Assembly (NCBI GenBank): GCA_002502605.1
Contig: DAPR01000014.1
Span: 1-24,637, forward strand
Direction of reading: 5' to 3'
Origin: Euryarchaeota archaeon UBA258
GTDB lineage: Archaea; Thermoplasmatota; Poseidoniia; Poseidoniales; Poseidoniaceae
DNA: 24,637 bases
Part shown: positions 1 through 8,177 of the stretch, piece by piece
Layout of the letters: every line of letters starts with the position of its first letter
Position numbering within the stretch: position 1 is the stretch's first letter
Program-made: the position numbers and the translations under genes
Notes under the pieces: generated by a model
The model's input: the letters and a program-made list of their open reading frames with translations, nothing else
What the model was told of the DNA's origin: nothing
Databases searched by the model: none

Positions 1-2
1 AT

Positions 3-914
3 TCAGCCCAGTTGCTTGAAGAAGAATTCCTGTGATCGGACAAGAGAATCTGCCCGAGCTGTTGGATGGCCTTGCACATGCGCACCTCTATTTCGTAGGA
101 TTCGAATGACCCAACGTCGTTGCCAGCGTTGGTTCAAAGGCCACCGAATACCGAACAACAATTCTCCAGACATGTTCCCGTTCTTGGCAATTCTAGCCGT
201 TCGTTTGTTCAAATGAACTGCCTTAGGGAGCCATGTCAATTCTTTTTTACAATCAAAGGAATGATGTGCCCCTGAATACACGTGTAAGGTCGCATTCGGA
301 AGTTGAGGAACCAGGCCCTCGACGAAGTGAAGAGGGGTCCAATCATCCGCATCACCGTGAAGGATCAAGATTGGTGAATCCGACCAAGTTTGAAGTTCAG
401 GGCGGAGATGGGCTGCTGGATAGAAAGGCAAATGCGCGTCAAAGGGTGTCCCAAGAATCTCGATCAGAGGCGACCATGCAGAATACAAGGCTACTGTTCC
501 TCCAAGACTCCATCCCGCTATGCCAATTTTTCCAATTCTTGAATCCTGTTCAAGAACAGCACGGGTTTTGAAGGCGTCGACGAGCATCATGGCGTGGGTG
601 ACTGAAAGTTGATCATCGACTGTAGAATCAATCGACCGTGAAGTGAACGAATGGACCTTGCAGACCGCAAGCCCTGCTTCGATCCAACCATTGACGTGGT
701 CTTGATGATGGTCGGCCCAGCCTATGCTTCCGTGAAGAGCAAGAACGCATCCAAATGGACCTTCACCCTCTGGCAGATACAAGTCTGCCTCAACATCTGT
801 TTCGGGCGTATTTTCCAACCCTGTGAGGATGTGATGAATCTCAAATGGAGAGCGTGACTGCACCATCAACCGCTCGGCCATAATTGACCCATAACTTGCA
901 TCATTTGAATCCAT
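3..914 (-). CDS. Dienelactone hydrolase-like alpha/beta hydrolase
   Basis: A 303-residue alpha/beta hydrolase that probably cleaves an ester or lactone in the cytoplasm; no signal peptide is visible. The nucleophile elbow GWSLGG puts the catalytic serine at about residue 136. The segment HGDADDWTP (186-194) supplies the likely acid, Asp190, and GAHHSFD (215-221) the likely histidine, His218, so the full triad is present in the expected order. An HG pair at 61-62 fits the oxyanion hole. Length is slightly above the usual 230-260 residues of dienelactone hydrolases. The start at 914 is the first in frame; Met12 at 881 is a possible alternative. It follows the ATP-grasp gene by 27 bases on the same strand, so the two are probably co-transcribed. 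The substrate cannot be read from the sequence. The stop codon lies at 3-5, so the gene is complete. Confidence 0.82.
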   Translation of the reverse strand: MDSNDASYGSIMAERLMVQSRSPFEIHHILTGLENTPETDVEADLYLPEGEGPFGCVLALHGSIGWADHHQDHVNGWIEAGLAVCKVHSFTSRSIDSTVDDQLSVTHAMMLVDAFKTRAVLEQDSRIGKIGIAGWSLGGTVALYSAWSPLIEILGTPFDAHLPFYPAAHLRPELQTWSDSPILILHGDADDWTPLHFVEGLVPQLPNATLHVYSGAHHSFDCKKELTWLPKAVHLNKRTARIAKNGNMSGELLFGIRWPLNQRWQRRWVIRILRNRGAHVQGHPTARADSLVRSQEFFFKQLG

Positions 915-941
915 ACCTGTGTCAATCAGCAGATTGGCAGA

Positions 942-1907
942 TCATGGTTCATCTTGCAACCATAAGCCGCCTGCGAGTTTTTCCCACTCGATGGATTGGG
1001 GATGGCATGAATTGTGATAATTCGTGAATTCTCCAAAATACCACTTTCCTTCGGAGTAAAACATGTCAACGCGCGTGTAATCAATGTCCTCTGCGAGACG
1101 TTCTGCAATGTGAATCAATTCATCAATAGCGTCCTGGCCAAGGGTGGAAACGATTTCATCTGGGGTGTGTTGTTCGCTCCAACGCCCATCTGTTTGGTGA
1201 ATGCGTTGACCTTTCAGCGTGTAAATGGATTGTGAATGCGAGGTCATGCGACCCGTATCATATTGGATGAATCCCGCCTTTCCATGAAAAACATGAACCT
1301 TCCAATCATTTGGCAACCGGTTTTCATCCGTCAGCAATTCCTCAATCATGACACCACGAGGTTGAATATTAGCCGCACCCCATTCAATTGGTGCCGGAAA
1401 TTTTTGCTTCAAACACCACCTTAGGGTACGCTCAATACGCCACTTCGGCCAGAATTTCCCATTTTGATCACGCCAATTGCGAATCACACGGTATCGGTTA
1501 TCGGTACGGGAAAACAAGTTTAATTTCCGAGGGACATTCGCCAGGGGTTGTTCGCCATTGTCCATAATGAACAGCGCATCACCGGACCAGTGATTTGTCT
1601 TGATCACGCAGCGTTCAGGAAGGTTGTCCCAATCAATAGCAACGTCTTCTGACCAGTGGTATAGCTCCATCAAATGACAAACGCCTTTTGAATCTACAAG
1701 TGCTCTGGAGCGATATTTGTCTTCCATTGAAATGAGCAAGGGATTCCGATCTTCTATGCAGCGCTTTAGTTGAAGTTGGCTGTAATAACCTGCCTTGCTG
1801 TCATCAAAGGCATGCCAAGGGTGAACGCCGCCTGGAAGCAAATCGGCCATCAGCAGCGCTAGGGAGGCACCGCCTTTAGACTTGGCACCATGAACGATGC
1901 ATCGCAC
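942..1907 (-). CDS. TupA-like ATP-grasp protein
   Basis: A 321-residue protein resembling the TupA-like ATP-grasp family (Pfam ATPgrasp_TupA), named after a teichuronopeptide biosynthesis enzyme. Such enzymes use ATP to join a carboxylate to an amine and usually lie in surface-polysaccharide clusters. Motifs in order are VIKTNHWSG (101-109, nucleotide-binding strand and glycine loop), PRGVMIEELL (183-192), WKVHVFHGKAGFIQYD (202-217), and RVDMFYSEGKWYFGEFT (279-295), the acidic metal/ATP site near the C-terminus. The start is a GTG at 1907, because an in-frame TGA sits two codons upstream; Met20 is the only near ATG. The DegT-type aminotransferase ends 34 bases upstream, and the hydrolase follows 27 bases downstream. 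Fold assignment is fairly secure; substrate and pathway are inferred from family and neighbours. Confidence 0.75.
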   Translation of the reverse strand: MRCIVHGAKSKGGASLALLMADLLPGGVHPWHAFDDSKAGYYSQLQLKRCIEDRNPLLISMEDKYRSRALVDSKGVCHLMELYHWSEDVAIDWDNLPERCVIKTNHWSGDALFIMDNGEQPLANVPRKLNLFSRTDNRYRVIRNWRDQNGKFWPKWRIERTLRWCLKQKFPAPIEWGAANIQPRGVMIEELLTDENRLPNDWKVHVFHGKAGFIQYDTGRMTSHSQSIYTLKGQRIHQTDGRWSEQHTPDEIVSTLGQDAIDELIHIAERLAEDIDYTRVDMFYSEGKWYFGEFTNYHNSCHPQSIEWEKLAGGLWLQDEP

Positions 1908-1941
1908 GATTCAACGCGGCGAAGGTCGCTGCGCTCTGAGT

Positions 1942-3195
1942 TCATGCCTCTTGAGCGTGGATGTATCTGAGTACGTCTTCGATGACCGTTGCCATGGTCC
2001 GAATGTTCTCTTTGGTGAGATGGGGTTGCATGGAGAGGTCACAAGCAAACTCAATGTTTGCAATCGTGTCAACGAGTTCATCCTGATGGGCCTGAATGTA
2101 TTCCCATTGGCGATAGTCCCGAGCGTTGCGGTGTGCTCCAAAAATCTGCATTGGGATGCCTTCTTGTTTCATCAAATCGATGAATGAATCTGCTTGCTCA
2201 CGAGAAAGGTCAACGAGATGAAATTGCATGGTGTCACAAAATGGATCAACCTGCGGCAGTGGTTTTGGGATTTCGATATGCGGGTGGTCGCACAGAAGCG
2301 AATAAAGCAAGTCCCAGTTCTCGACATGAATCTTCTTGATCGAAGCAAGTCGCTCGATTTGGGGCGTCAGCATAGCTGCCGTAACTTCTTGCATGCGCAT
2401 GGAGTAACCTGGAATTTGATTTTGCAAGCGATCCATCAACTCTGCGTCCAAATCATAGTGCTTTGTCCACAACCGTTCATAGGAGCCTGCGTACAAAACA
2501 GCTTTTGCTGCGTGTTCATCGTTGTTGGTTATGAAAAGACCACCCTCCCCTGCACTCAAGCCTTTGGAAGATTGGGTGGAAAAGCAACCAATTTCGCCAA
2601 AAGTACCCAGCAATTGCCCATTCCAAAGCGTTGCGTAAGCGTGAGCACAATCTTCGATCAAAATGAGGTTGTGTTTTTCCACAATCGCCATGATGGCGTC
2701 CATATCTGGTACGTGCCCCCTCATGTAGGACATCAACAAAATTTTGGCACCTGTTTCTGTTGCTTTCTTGTCCAGGTCCTCGGGATCCATTGCCCACTCC
2801 CGATTGCTTTCAACAAGGACTGGTTCTCCACGAGCGTGTTGGATGACACTTGGAACTGCATGGAAGGTGAAGGCGTTCGTGAGCACCTTATCGCCGGGTT
2901 GGAGATCAACAATGTTGAGGGCGATGAACATAGCAGAACCGCATGAGTTTGTTCCGACTGTGTGCTTCACGCCCATGTACTTCGAAAAATTGTGTTCAAG
3001 AGTTGCCGTGAGGGAAGTTTCCTTGTTCTTTGGTTGGTAACGGTACATGACGCCAGCATTCATTGCTTGAACTGCCAGGTCAATACCGGCTTGGGGAATT
3101 GGTTTGAAGGCCTTATTATCGAAATCAACGATTCGCTGTCCGCCTTCGATGACAAGTTCTCGAGAATGACCGATTGATTCCATAGTTCTCCCCAT
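1942..3195 (-). CDS. DegT/DnrJ/EryC1/StrS-family PLP aminotransferase
   Basis: A fold-type I PLP enzyme of the sugar aminotransferase family, about 417 residues from the start chosen here. With Met at 3195 as residue 1, the phosphate-binding TNSCGSA lies at 82-88 and EDCAHAYATLWNG at 181-193. The Schiff-base lysine is Lys211 in TQSSKGLSAGEGG, the family hallmark. Such enzymes usually aminate nucleotide-linked keto-sugars for surface glycans or antibiotics. The open frame runs on to 3342, but that would overlap the end of the adenosylhomocysteinase gene and add 49 residues of non-family sequence. ATG codons at 3195 (after AGGAAG) and 3183 (after GGGGAG) both have purine-rich leaders, and a weak TATA-like GAATATC lies near 3217. 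The ATP-grasp gene follows after 34 bases. An amino-sugar product next to a peptide-bond-forming ATP-grasp enzyme would make sense, but that is inference. Confidence 0.85.
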   Translation of the reverse strand: MGRTMESIGHSRELVIEGGQRIVDFDNKAFKPIPQAGIDLAVQAMNAGVMYRYQPKNKETSLTATLEHNFSKYMGVKHTVGTNSCGSAMFIALNIVDLQPGDKVLTNAFTFHAVPSVIQHARGEPVLVESNREWAMDPEDLDKKATETGAKILLMSYMRGHVPDMDAIMAIVEKHNLILIEDCAHAYATLWNGQLLGTFGEIGCFSTQSSKGLSAGEGGLFITNNDEHAAKAVLYAGSYERLWTKHYDLDAELMDRLQNQIPGYSMRMQEVTAAMLTPQIERLASIKKIHVENWDLLYSLLCDHPHIEIPKPLPQVDPFCDTMQFHLVDLSREQADSFIDLMKQEGIPMQIFGAHRNARDYRQWEYIQAHQDELVDTIANIEFACDLSMQPHLTKENIRTMATVIEDVLRYIHAQEA

Positions 3196-3272
3196 GGTCT
3201 TCCTAAGCCCGATGATATTCAAGGCTTGCCAAGACGTGTGCCTCCTTGAGAGCAACGCTTTCTTTTCAGCAA

Positions 3273-3287
3273 ATGAACGGTGTTCAT
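3273..3287. repeat. Perfect hairpin at the end of the adenosylhomocysteinase gene
   Basis: ATGAAC and GTTCAT are separated by three bases, giving a 6-bp stem that overlaps the adenosylhomocysteinase stop codon (3284-3286). No T-run follows on the minus strand, so it is not a typical terminator. It may affect mRNA ends or may be chance. Confidence 0.35.
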
Positions 3288-4558
3288 GTGCCAACTGTGT
3301 AATCGTCGAGGTAGGCGAGTTGAGCATCAGTGAGAACATCAATGCTCATACCAAGGGTCTCGAGTTTGGTGGTTGCGAGATCTTGGTCCTGTTCAGTTGT
3401 GATGTCGTAAACCTGATTGCCCATTGAGCCACCCTCTTTCGCCAGTCGAACGAGCGATAGGAATTGGTTAGCGAAGGACATGTCCATGACTTCGGATGGG
3501 TGGCCTTCAGCAGCTGCGAGGTTGACCAAGCGTCCACGTGCGAGCAGGAAGATTCGACGACCATCAGGCATGAGGAATTCCTCATTGTCTGGGCGGATTG
3601 TGCGAACTGAGTCGGAGAGGTCTTCGAGGTCTGTGATTTTAATTTCACAATCATAGTGACCTGTGTTCGAGATGATGGCTCCGTCTTTCATCGACGAGAA
3701 GTGACGGCCGACGATGATGTCTTCCATTCCAGTAGCGGTGCAGAAAATGTCGCCAATCTTTGCCGCCTCGTCCATGGTCATGACTCTGTAGCCTTCCATC
3801 ACAGCACGGAGTGCTGGAAGTGGATCAACTTCTGTGATGACGACATTGGCGCCCATGCCGCGGGCTCGCATTGCCAGACCGCTACCGCAATGACCGAATC
3901 CGGCAACAACGAAGGTTTTGCCAGCAAGGAGAACTGAGGTCGCTCGTAGAATTCCGTCGATGGTTGATTGTCCTGTGCCGTATACATTGTCAAAGTCCCA
4001 CTTTGTCACTGCATCGTTCACTGCAATCACCGGGTAGAGCAAGTCGCCAGCAGCGCCCATTGCTCGCAATCGGTGAACACCGGTGGTTGTTTCTTCCGTG
4101 CCACCAATGACGCCTTCTGCGTATTCAGACTTGTCACCGTGAACACGGACAATCAAGTCGGCACCGTCATCGAGGGTCAAGGTTGGCTTGAATTCGAGGG
4201 TGCGATCGATGCACCAGTAAAAATCGTCTTTTGATTGGCCGTGCCAAGCATGGACCGAGTAGCCTTCACGGGCTAGCCATGCAGCAACACCATCGTGGGT
4301 TGAAAGTGGGTTGCAACCTGACCAAGAGATTTCTGCTCCAGCTGCGCCAAGGGCTTCGATCAGCACTGCGGTTTCTTTGGTCACGTGGAGGCAACCGGCC
4401 ACGCGCATGCCAGCAAGTGGCTTGGTTTGTTCTGCTTCTGCTTTCAACTTAGCAAGCACTGGCATTCGGGCTCGAGCCCAGTCGACCAATAGAGCGCCTT
4501 CGTCTGCAAGTCCAATGTCACGAACGGTGTACTTGTCACCCTTGTCCAAATCATCCAT
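3284..4558 (-). CDS. ahcY: Adenosylhomocysteinase (SAH hydrolase)
   Basis: A 424-residue NAD-dependent enzyme that splits S-adenosylhomocysteine into adenosine and homocysteine, relieving product inhibition of SAM-dependent methyltransferases. Family motifs appear in order: CLHVTKETAVL (56-66), GCNPLSTHDG (81-90), the acidic DDGADL (130-135), GGTEETTTGVHRL (152-164), and NDAVTKWDFDNVYGTGQS (181-198), with the substrate lysine and aspartate. The Rossmann glycine loop GFGHCGSGLA is at 220-229, and SNTGHYDCEI lies further on. The C-terminus is short and lacks the lysine-tyrosine tail of the eukaryotic and many bacterial enzymes, in line with archaeal forms. ATG at 4558 gives an N-terminus of normal length. 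A small orphan gene lies 103 bases upstream; no clear TATA box was found just before the ATG. Confidence 0.96.
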   Translation of the reverse strand: MDDLDKGDKYTVRDIGLADEGALLVDWARARMPVLAKLKAEAEQTKPLAGMRVAGCLHVTKETAVLIEALGAAGAEISWSGCNPLSTHDGVAAWLAREGYSVHAWHGQSKDDFYWCIDRTLEFKPTLTLDDGADLIVRVHGDKSEYAEGVIGGTEETTTGVHRLRAMGAAGDLLYPVIAVNDAVTKWDFDNVYGTGQSTIDGILRATSVLLAGKTFVVAGFGHCGSGLAMRARGMGANVVITEVDPLPALRAVMEGYRVMTMDEAAKIGDIFCTATGMEDIIVGRHFSSMKDGAIISNTGHYDCEIKITDLEDLSDSVRTIRPDNEEFLMPDGRRIFLLARGRLVNLAAAEGHPSEVMDMSFANQFLSLVRLAKEGGSMGNQVYDITTEQDQDLATTKLETLGMSIDVLTDAQLAYLDDYTVGT

Positions 4559-4661
4559 GGGCTCGGGACTTACCCGCCCCTCTTGAACTCTACTGTAAAA
4601 CCCGCATGAGAGATTTTACGAGCGAATCCGTTCGATCTGTTCAAAGGAACGATTCATCGAC

Positions 4662-4991
4662 TCAAAGACGGTTGTTGGAAGAAGTACCTGTGGTAACGTT
4701 TCCATCGTTGTCGATGATGATTGGTGTGCCTTCTTCCCAGCCTGGGCAGTTTGTAGAAACCCAGTTGCGTGTGGCCCACTCGCAGATGTCGTAGCCGCCG
4801 GAAAGAATTCCTGAGCGCTTGATGTATCCGACTTTGACGATGTCTTTGTCCTTGGAAAGCACGTTACCGAGCTGTTGACTGGTGGTGCCGTGTCGCATGG
4901 TGCTGTTGATGTGTTCAAGGATCTCGGCCGTATTACGGGGTCGGTCGCCTAAGAATTTCTTGATTTTTTCTCTGATTCTGGTTGTTTTCAT
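4662..4991 (-). CDS. Small putative winged-helix protein
   Basis: A 109-residue basic protein I do not recognise by name. The first 60 residues look like a winged helix: REKIKKFLGDRPRNTAEILEHI resembles the first two helices, TTSQQLGNVLSKD the recognition helix, and DIVKVGYI the wing strand. The rest, rich in Gly, Asn and Trp (DICEWATRNWV), matches no motif I know. The start at 4991 is well supported by a perfect AGGAGG eight bases upstream, the strongest ribosome binding site in the window. The gene is divergent from the large winged-helix protein at 5265, and the spacer holds repeated operator-like sites, so it could be a local regulator. A DNA-binding role is inferred from predicted shape only. 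Confidence 0.7.
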   Translation of the reverse strand: MKTTRIREKIKKFLGDRPRNTAEILEHINSTMRHGTTSQQLGNVLSKDKDIVKVGYIKRSGILSGGYDICEWATRNWVSTNCPGWEEGTPIIIDNDGNVTTGTSSNNRL

Positions 4992-4999
4992 GCGTATTT

Positions 5000-5005
5000 C
5001 CTCCT
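5000..5005 (-). promoter_or_regulatory. Strong Shine-Dalgarno site for the small winged-helix gene
   Basis: AGGAGG on the minus strand, eight bases before the ATG at 4991. It fixes that start and differs from the leaderless pattern of several other genes here. Confidence 0.7.
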
Positions 5006-5062
5006 GTCACGAGGCCCTTTCCCGTCAAGGGTTGGGGCCACTGCTACAGATGAACGAGGCCG

Positions 5063-5071
5063 CTCATATAA
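5063..5071 (-). promoter_or_regulatory. Possible TATA box for the small winged-helix gene
   Basis: TTATATGAG on the minus strand resembles an archaeal TATA element. A start about 25 bases downstream would leave a leader of roughly 50 bases carrying the AGGAGG site. No BRE was clearly seen. Confidence 0.35.
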
Positions 5072-5187
5072 CCATTGCTCCGAACAGAGGTTGTTGGTTA
5101 CCGTTGATGACCGTTCTGTGCGTAAAAATTCGATTCGCCCCGGTGCAATGTAAGTAAAAAGTCACCACTCCAATGGAAATATATAAC

Positions 5188-5225
5188 TAAATGTAACTAA
5201 CTAAATGTATTAATTGAAACATTTA
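5188..5225. promoter_or_regulatory. Operator-like cluster of three TAAATGT sites
   Basis: TAAATGT occurs at 5188-5194 and 5202-5208 and inverted as ACATTTA at 5219-5225. The first two belong to an 11-base direct repeat, AACTAAATGTA (5185-5195 and 5199-5209), repeated every 14 bases. The second and third form a 7-bp inverted repeat with a 10-base spacer. The inverted half overlaps a TATA-like ATTTATC about 26 bases before a start point that would give the large gene a 15-base leader. This looks like a repressor or activator site between two divergent winged-helix genes; binding is inferred. Confidence 0.5.
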
Positions 5226-5252
5226 TCAAGTCCATCTAACAGGGGCAGAACA

Positions 5253-5258
5253 AGGTGA
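5253..5258 (+). promoter_or_regulatory. Shine-Dalgarno site deciding the start of the large orphan
   Basis: AGGTGA matches the complement of the usual archaeal 16S 3' end and lies six bases before GTG 5265, but only three bases before TTG 5262. It therefore favours the GTG. Confidence 0.5.
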
Positions 5259-5264
5259 CTCTTG

Positions 5265-7781
5265 GTGTCAAAGGGGCGGATACGCAGCAGATACCAGCGA
5301 CGGGTCCTGAACTGGTTGTTGGATGGAGAGGGGACCGTCTCCAGCATTGCAGACGCACTTAATTTGCAAATGCCGCACGCATCCCTCGCCCTGCGCCAAT
5401 TGCGAGAACGGGGCGATGTGACGAGGGAAGATCAGTCAGGCATTCGAGGTGCACCTCATTTCATCACCGAACTTGGACGTCAACGTTTGGAGCAAGACGC
5501 TCTTTCACGGCTGAGAGGCAATCACCTTCAGCCCCCAATGAACGCAGATGGAATTGTGCTCGGACACGACGGGCAATATGTGCTGCTTGGTTATGTCAAA
5601 CCTCTCGCTTCTGAGCTCATTCGACTGCCCGAATACGCATTAGAGGACAGCACATTACCACCAATTGATTCCAGCGGAAACAGAGGGGGGTGTTGGGCGG
5701 TGGTTCGCACAGAGTCGATGCGATGGTATGATCTTGAATCATTGGCGCCAACCCATACCCCACTCCCATCCGAACAAGGCACACTGACGGATTGGTCGAT
5801 GCGAATACCTTCGATTTGTGTCGTCCATGCACGCCTTATCGATCCAACCAAACGTTGGACGATGGCTCCTGGCTCTTGGTTCACGACGCCAGACTTAGTA
5901 AAAAGCGGCCACACAACGCTCGAATTTGGCAATCATGCCATAGGCCACACCGAAGGAGATTCCGTCATCATCCATCCTCCAATGGCACTCCATGGCCACC
6001 TCGCATCCCCAGTTGGACGACGCTTAGCAATGGATGCAATGAGCGATGAAGCGTTGGTGTTTGAAGACCATCGCCAGCTCAACCATGCCCGCACACTCCC
6101 ACTTGAATCCCTGTGGTATTGGCTCAAGCGCCGCCACCCCAGACTCAGTACTTCCAAATTAGAATTGAAATTCACAGAGTTGTGCAATCACTTCGTCGGC
6201 AAAGATGCACCTGCCCCCTCGATTGCAGTTCAACGCGCAATATTGGTCGACTTCGGCAAAGCAAATTGGACGCTCGGCGAAGTCTTGTCAAGAATCAATT
6301 TCGCCGGTACCACGAGCGAGGGGGCTACAGCCCTGCTCGAGTGGTACCTTTCAGACACCATGATGGAATGCATCGTGGAGTGGCCGCACTCAGTCGATGG
6401 GAACCGTGCCTTGCTAGAGAATCTGTTAGGGTCCTTACGTTGCCGTCTCTTACTCACCTCAAACGGCGAGCCAGTGGTCCTTGCAAACTCATCTGCAGTG
6501 ATTAAACCGGTTGGGAAACTTGGTCATGTTCGACTCAGCCTAGGCAGAGGCCTAGCCTTTACCATTCGATTGTCTGAGGAAACCAGGAAACCAAGGCCTG
6601 CGGCAGTGTTTGAGCGAACCCCAGCAACAGCCCAAGAAATGATCAACGGCTATGATGGAACGCACCATTTCCCAGAGGGGTTCACGCTGCTTGAGCCATC
6701 CCTTGAACAAAGAACATCGATCTGGCACGCTCTTTCGCTCTACCCTGAAGGCGATGAGGAATGGGCCAACCGCAACGAAGGAACTGCCCCATTGGCTTCC
6801 TGGATTGCGACCCCCGAACAAGACAGAAGCAGTCGATGGATTCGCATTCGAAATGTGGTGCCATCGGGTTGGGCAGACCTTCTTCCCATCGATTCATGCG
6901 AAACTGCAACGTTGTTGCAAGCCATGCCAGATGGTTCACCAACCTGGACCCGTTCTGCGTTGGAGAAAGTTCGTCAGCGATTCACCCACAATGTGGAATC
7001 AATTCCTCGATACCTGCACTACCTCGAGGATCAAGAATGCCGTGCATGGATGGCCTCCGCACTCCTGCTGTCTTCGCAATACCTCCCCGAAGAATTCCAT
7101 CCAAAAATTGAACACGCATGCACTGTTTGGTTGGAGAAACCACACCACACCATCAGCGTGTTAGAGGGGATGTTCCCTCTTGGGACCCCTCTCAATGAGG
7201 CGAATCAAGCCTGCCTTTCGCTGTGTTTAGATGCCGCCAAATCTCAAGCGAAGGGGTCCGTGCTGAACATTTGGGCCAGAGCATTTTCTATGCTTGAGAT
7301 CAATGAACCGATTCAAGCAGAGTTCCTTCGCCTCTTGATGAGCGCTCTGCCATGCAGTTGGTGGACTGTCTGGGCGGCCGATTGGCTCAAAATCCAACTC
7401 TCTTCATCCTCAGGGCGACGATGGTTGGCAACCCAAGCGTTTTCTTGGCCAGCATTGGTGGCAAGGCCCCCCGGTGAACGAGGCGGTATGCCGGGCATGC
7501 CAACGGCCCATCAAGAGCGCCGTCTCGCCCTTGAGGATGTGCTTCAAATCCATCTTGTCCGAGATGGTGAATCAAAAAGAGCGTTGCTGGATGTTCATGA
7601 TATGCTGGCGACCTCGGAACGAAATGAGCCAGTTCACCATGGACGGCTTCATCCATTGGTCGGGTGGTTAGCGCGGCCAGTCGATTCTTGGCCACGGATT
7701 GGCCTTGAAGCTTTGAATTCTGGAGACGAACAGGTAGGAGCATTGCTCTATGCCCGAAGTTTTGCCTACAGACTCGAATAA
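5265..7781 (+). CDS. Large orphan protein with N-terminal winged helix
   Basis: About 838 residues, with no family I can name. The first 70 residues form a convincing MarR/ArsR-like winged helix: YQRRVLNWLLDGEG (helix 1), TVSSIADALNLQMPHASLALRQLRERGDV (helix-turn-helix, with the recognition helix at SLALRQLRERG), then a basic wing and HFITELGRQRL. The remaining 760 residues are soluble and rich in Trp and His, with no transmembrane segment, Walker motif or catalytic signature seen. The helical stretches near 560-830 could form a repeat scaffold. The start could be TTG 5262 or GTG 5265; I chose GTG because AGGTGA lies six bases before it. It is divergent from a small winged-helix protein across an operator-like spacer, and the next gene follows after about 130 bases. 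It may be a lineage-specific regulator or a DNA-binding adaptor. Confidence 0.82.
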   Translation: MSKGRIRSRYQRRVLNWLLDGEGTVSSIADALNLQMPHASLALRQLRERGDVTREDQSGIRGAPHFITELGRQRLEQDALSRLRGNHLQPPMNADGIVLGHDGQYVLLGYVKPLASELIRLPEYALEDSTLPPIDSSGNRGGCWAVVRTESMRWYDLESLAPTHTPLPSEQGTLTDWSMRIPSICVVHARLIDPTKRWTMAPGSWFTTPDLVKSGHTTLEFGNHAIGHTEGDSVIIHPPMALHGHLASPVGRRLAMDAMSDEALVFEDHRQLNHARTLPLESLWYWLKRRHPRLSTSKLELKFTELCNHFVGKDAPAPSIAVQRAILVDFGKANWTLGEVLSRINFAGTTSEGATALLEWYLSDTMMECIVEWPHSVDGNRALLENLLGSLRCRLLLTSNGEPVVLANSSAVIKPVGKLGHVRLSLGRGLAFTIRLSEETRKPRPAAVFERTPATAQEMINGYDGTHHFPEGFTLLEPSLEQRTSIWHALSLYPEGDEEWANRNEGTAPLASWIATPEQDRSSRWIRIRNVVPSGWADLLPIDSCETATLLQAMPDGSPTWTRSALEKVRQRFTHNVESIPRYLHYLEDQECRAWMASALLLSSQYLPEEFHPKIEHACTVWLEKPHHTISVLEGMFPLGTPLNEANQACLSLCLDAAKSQAKGSVLNIWARAFSMLEINEPIQAEFLRLLMSALPCSWWTVWAADWLKIQLSSSSGRRWLATQAFSWPALVARPPGERGGMPGMPTAHQERRLALEDVLQIHLVRDGESKRALLDVHDMLATSERNEPVHHGRLHPLVGWLARPVDSWPRIGLEALNSGDEQVGALLYARSFAYRLE

Positions 7782-7913
7782 TCAAGGCCCACGATGTATT
7801 CAAAAGGGGTTGGCCGGTGGTTGCGATTGCCGTACCAGCAACATCAGGCAGAGCTACTGTGAAATTGCTGTGAAGTCTGATACCAAGTGTACGGTGCGCA
7901 ATCGAAGACTGGG

Positions 7914-8177
7914 ATGACCCTTCGGGGGATGATTCCCGGTGCAAACGCGCTTAAACCAACCGGTAGGTTATGGGTCCTCGTGCGACGACAGAATGAACAC
8001 GAGACAACCACCCTTCCGGACAGAAACACCCTGGCGCTGGGTCAGGCCCTCGAGCTTTGCGATGAAATGGGCCGTTACGCGCCGGGGTACAGTTTCTTCT
8101 CCTTTCTTCAAACTCATTGTTTAGCTTGGATGGAAGCGATGCAATCAAAGGGCTGCTGCGTCCACCCAGATTCATGA
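7914..8177 (+). CDS. Small orphan protein coupled to CoA biosynthesis
   Basis: A product of about 87 residues with no family I recognise. Its stop overlaps the next start as ATGA at 8174-8177, the same arrangement as at 9190-9193, which argues that it is translated and coupled. Visible features are a glycine-rich N-terminus (GMIPGANALKPTGRLWVLVRR), a charged middle and an aromatic stretch (YSFFSFLQTHCLAWMEAM). There is no transmembrane helix of normal length. The start is uncertain: GTG 7887 gives 96 residues, ATG 7914 gives 87 and ATG 7929 gives 82, and none has a clear ribosome binding site. Overlapping frames on the minus strand look like shadows. The 105-132 bases before it, after the large orphan, hold no recognisable signal. 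Confidence 0.5.
   Translation: MTLRGMIPGANALKPTGRLWVLVRRQNEHETTTLPDRNTLALGQALELCDEMGRYAPGYSFFSFLQTHCLAWMEAMQSKGCCVHPDS

Noticed and set aside
2194..2946. 250-residue open frame on the plus strand
   Set aside because: It is a shadow antisense to the aminotransferase, with no recognisable domain and odd composition.
3196..3342. N-terminal extension of the aminotransferase by 49 residues
   Set aside because: It overlaps the end of the adenosylhomocysteinase gene and has no family similarity; ATG codons at 3195 and 3183 fit better.
5008..5042. Possible hairpin (CCCTT with AAGGG) in the 4992-5264 spacer
   Set aside because: The stem is only five pairs with a mismatched extension and no T-run, so a riboswitch or terminator is not supported.
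5185..5209. Short direct repeat as a possible CRISPR or satellite array
   Set aside because: There are only two 11-base copies with a 3-base gap and no spacers of normal length; an operator explains it better.
7387..7944. 185-residue open frame on the minus strand
   Set aside because: Most of it lies antisense to the large orphan gene, and it shows no motif, promoter or ribosome site.
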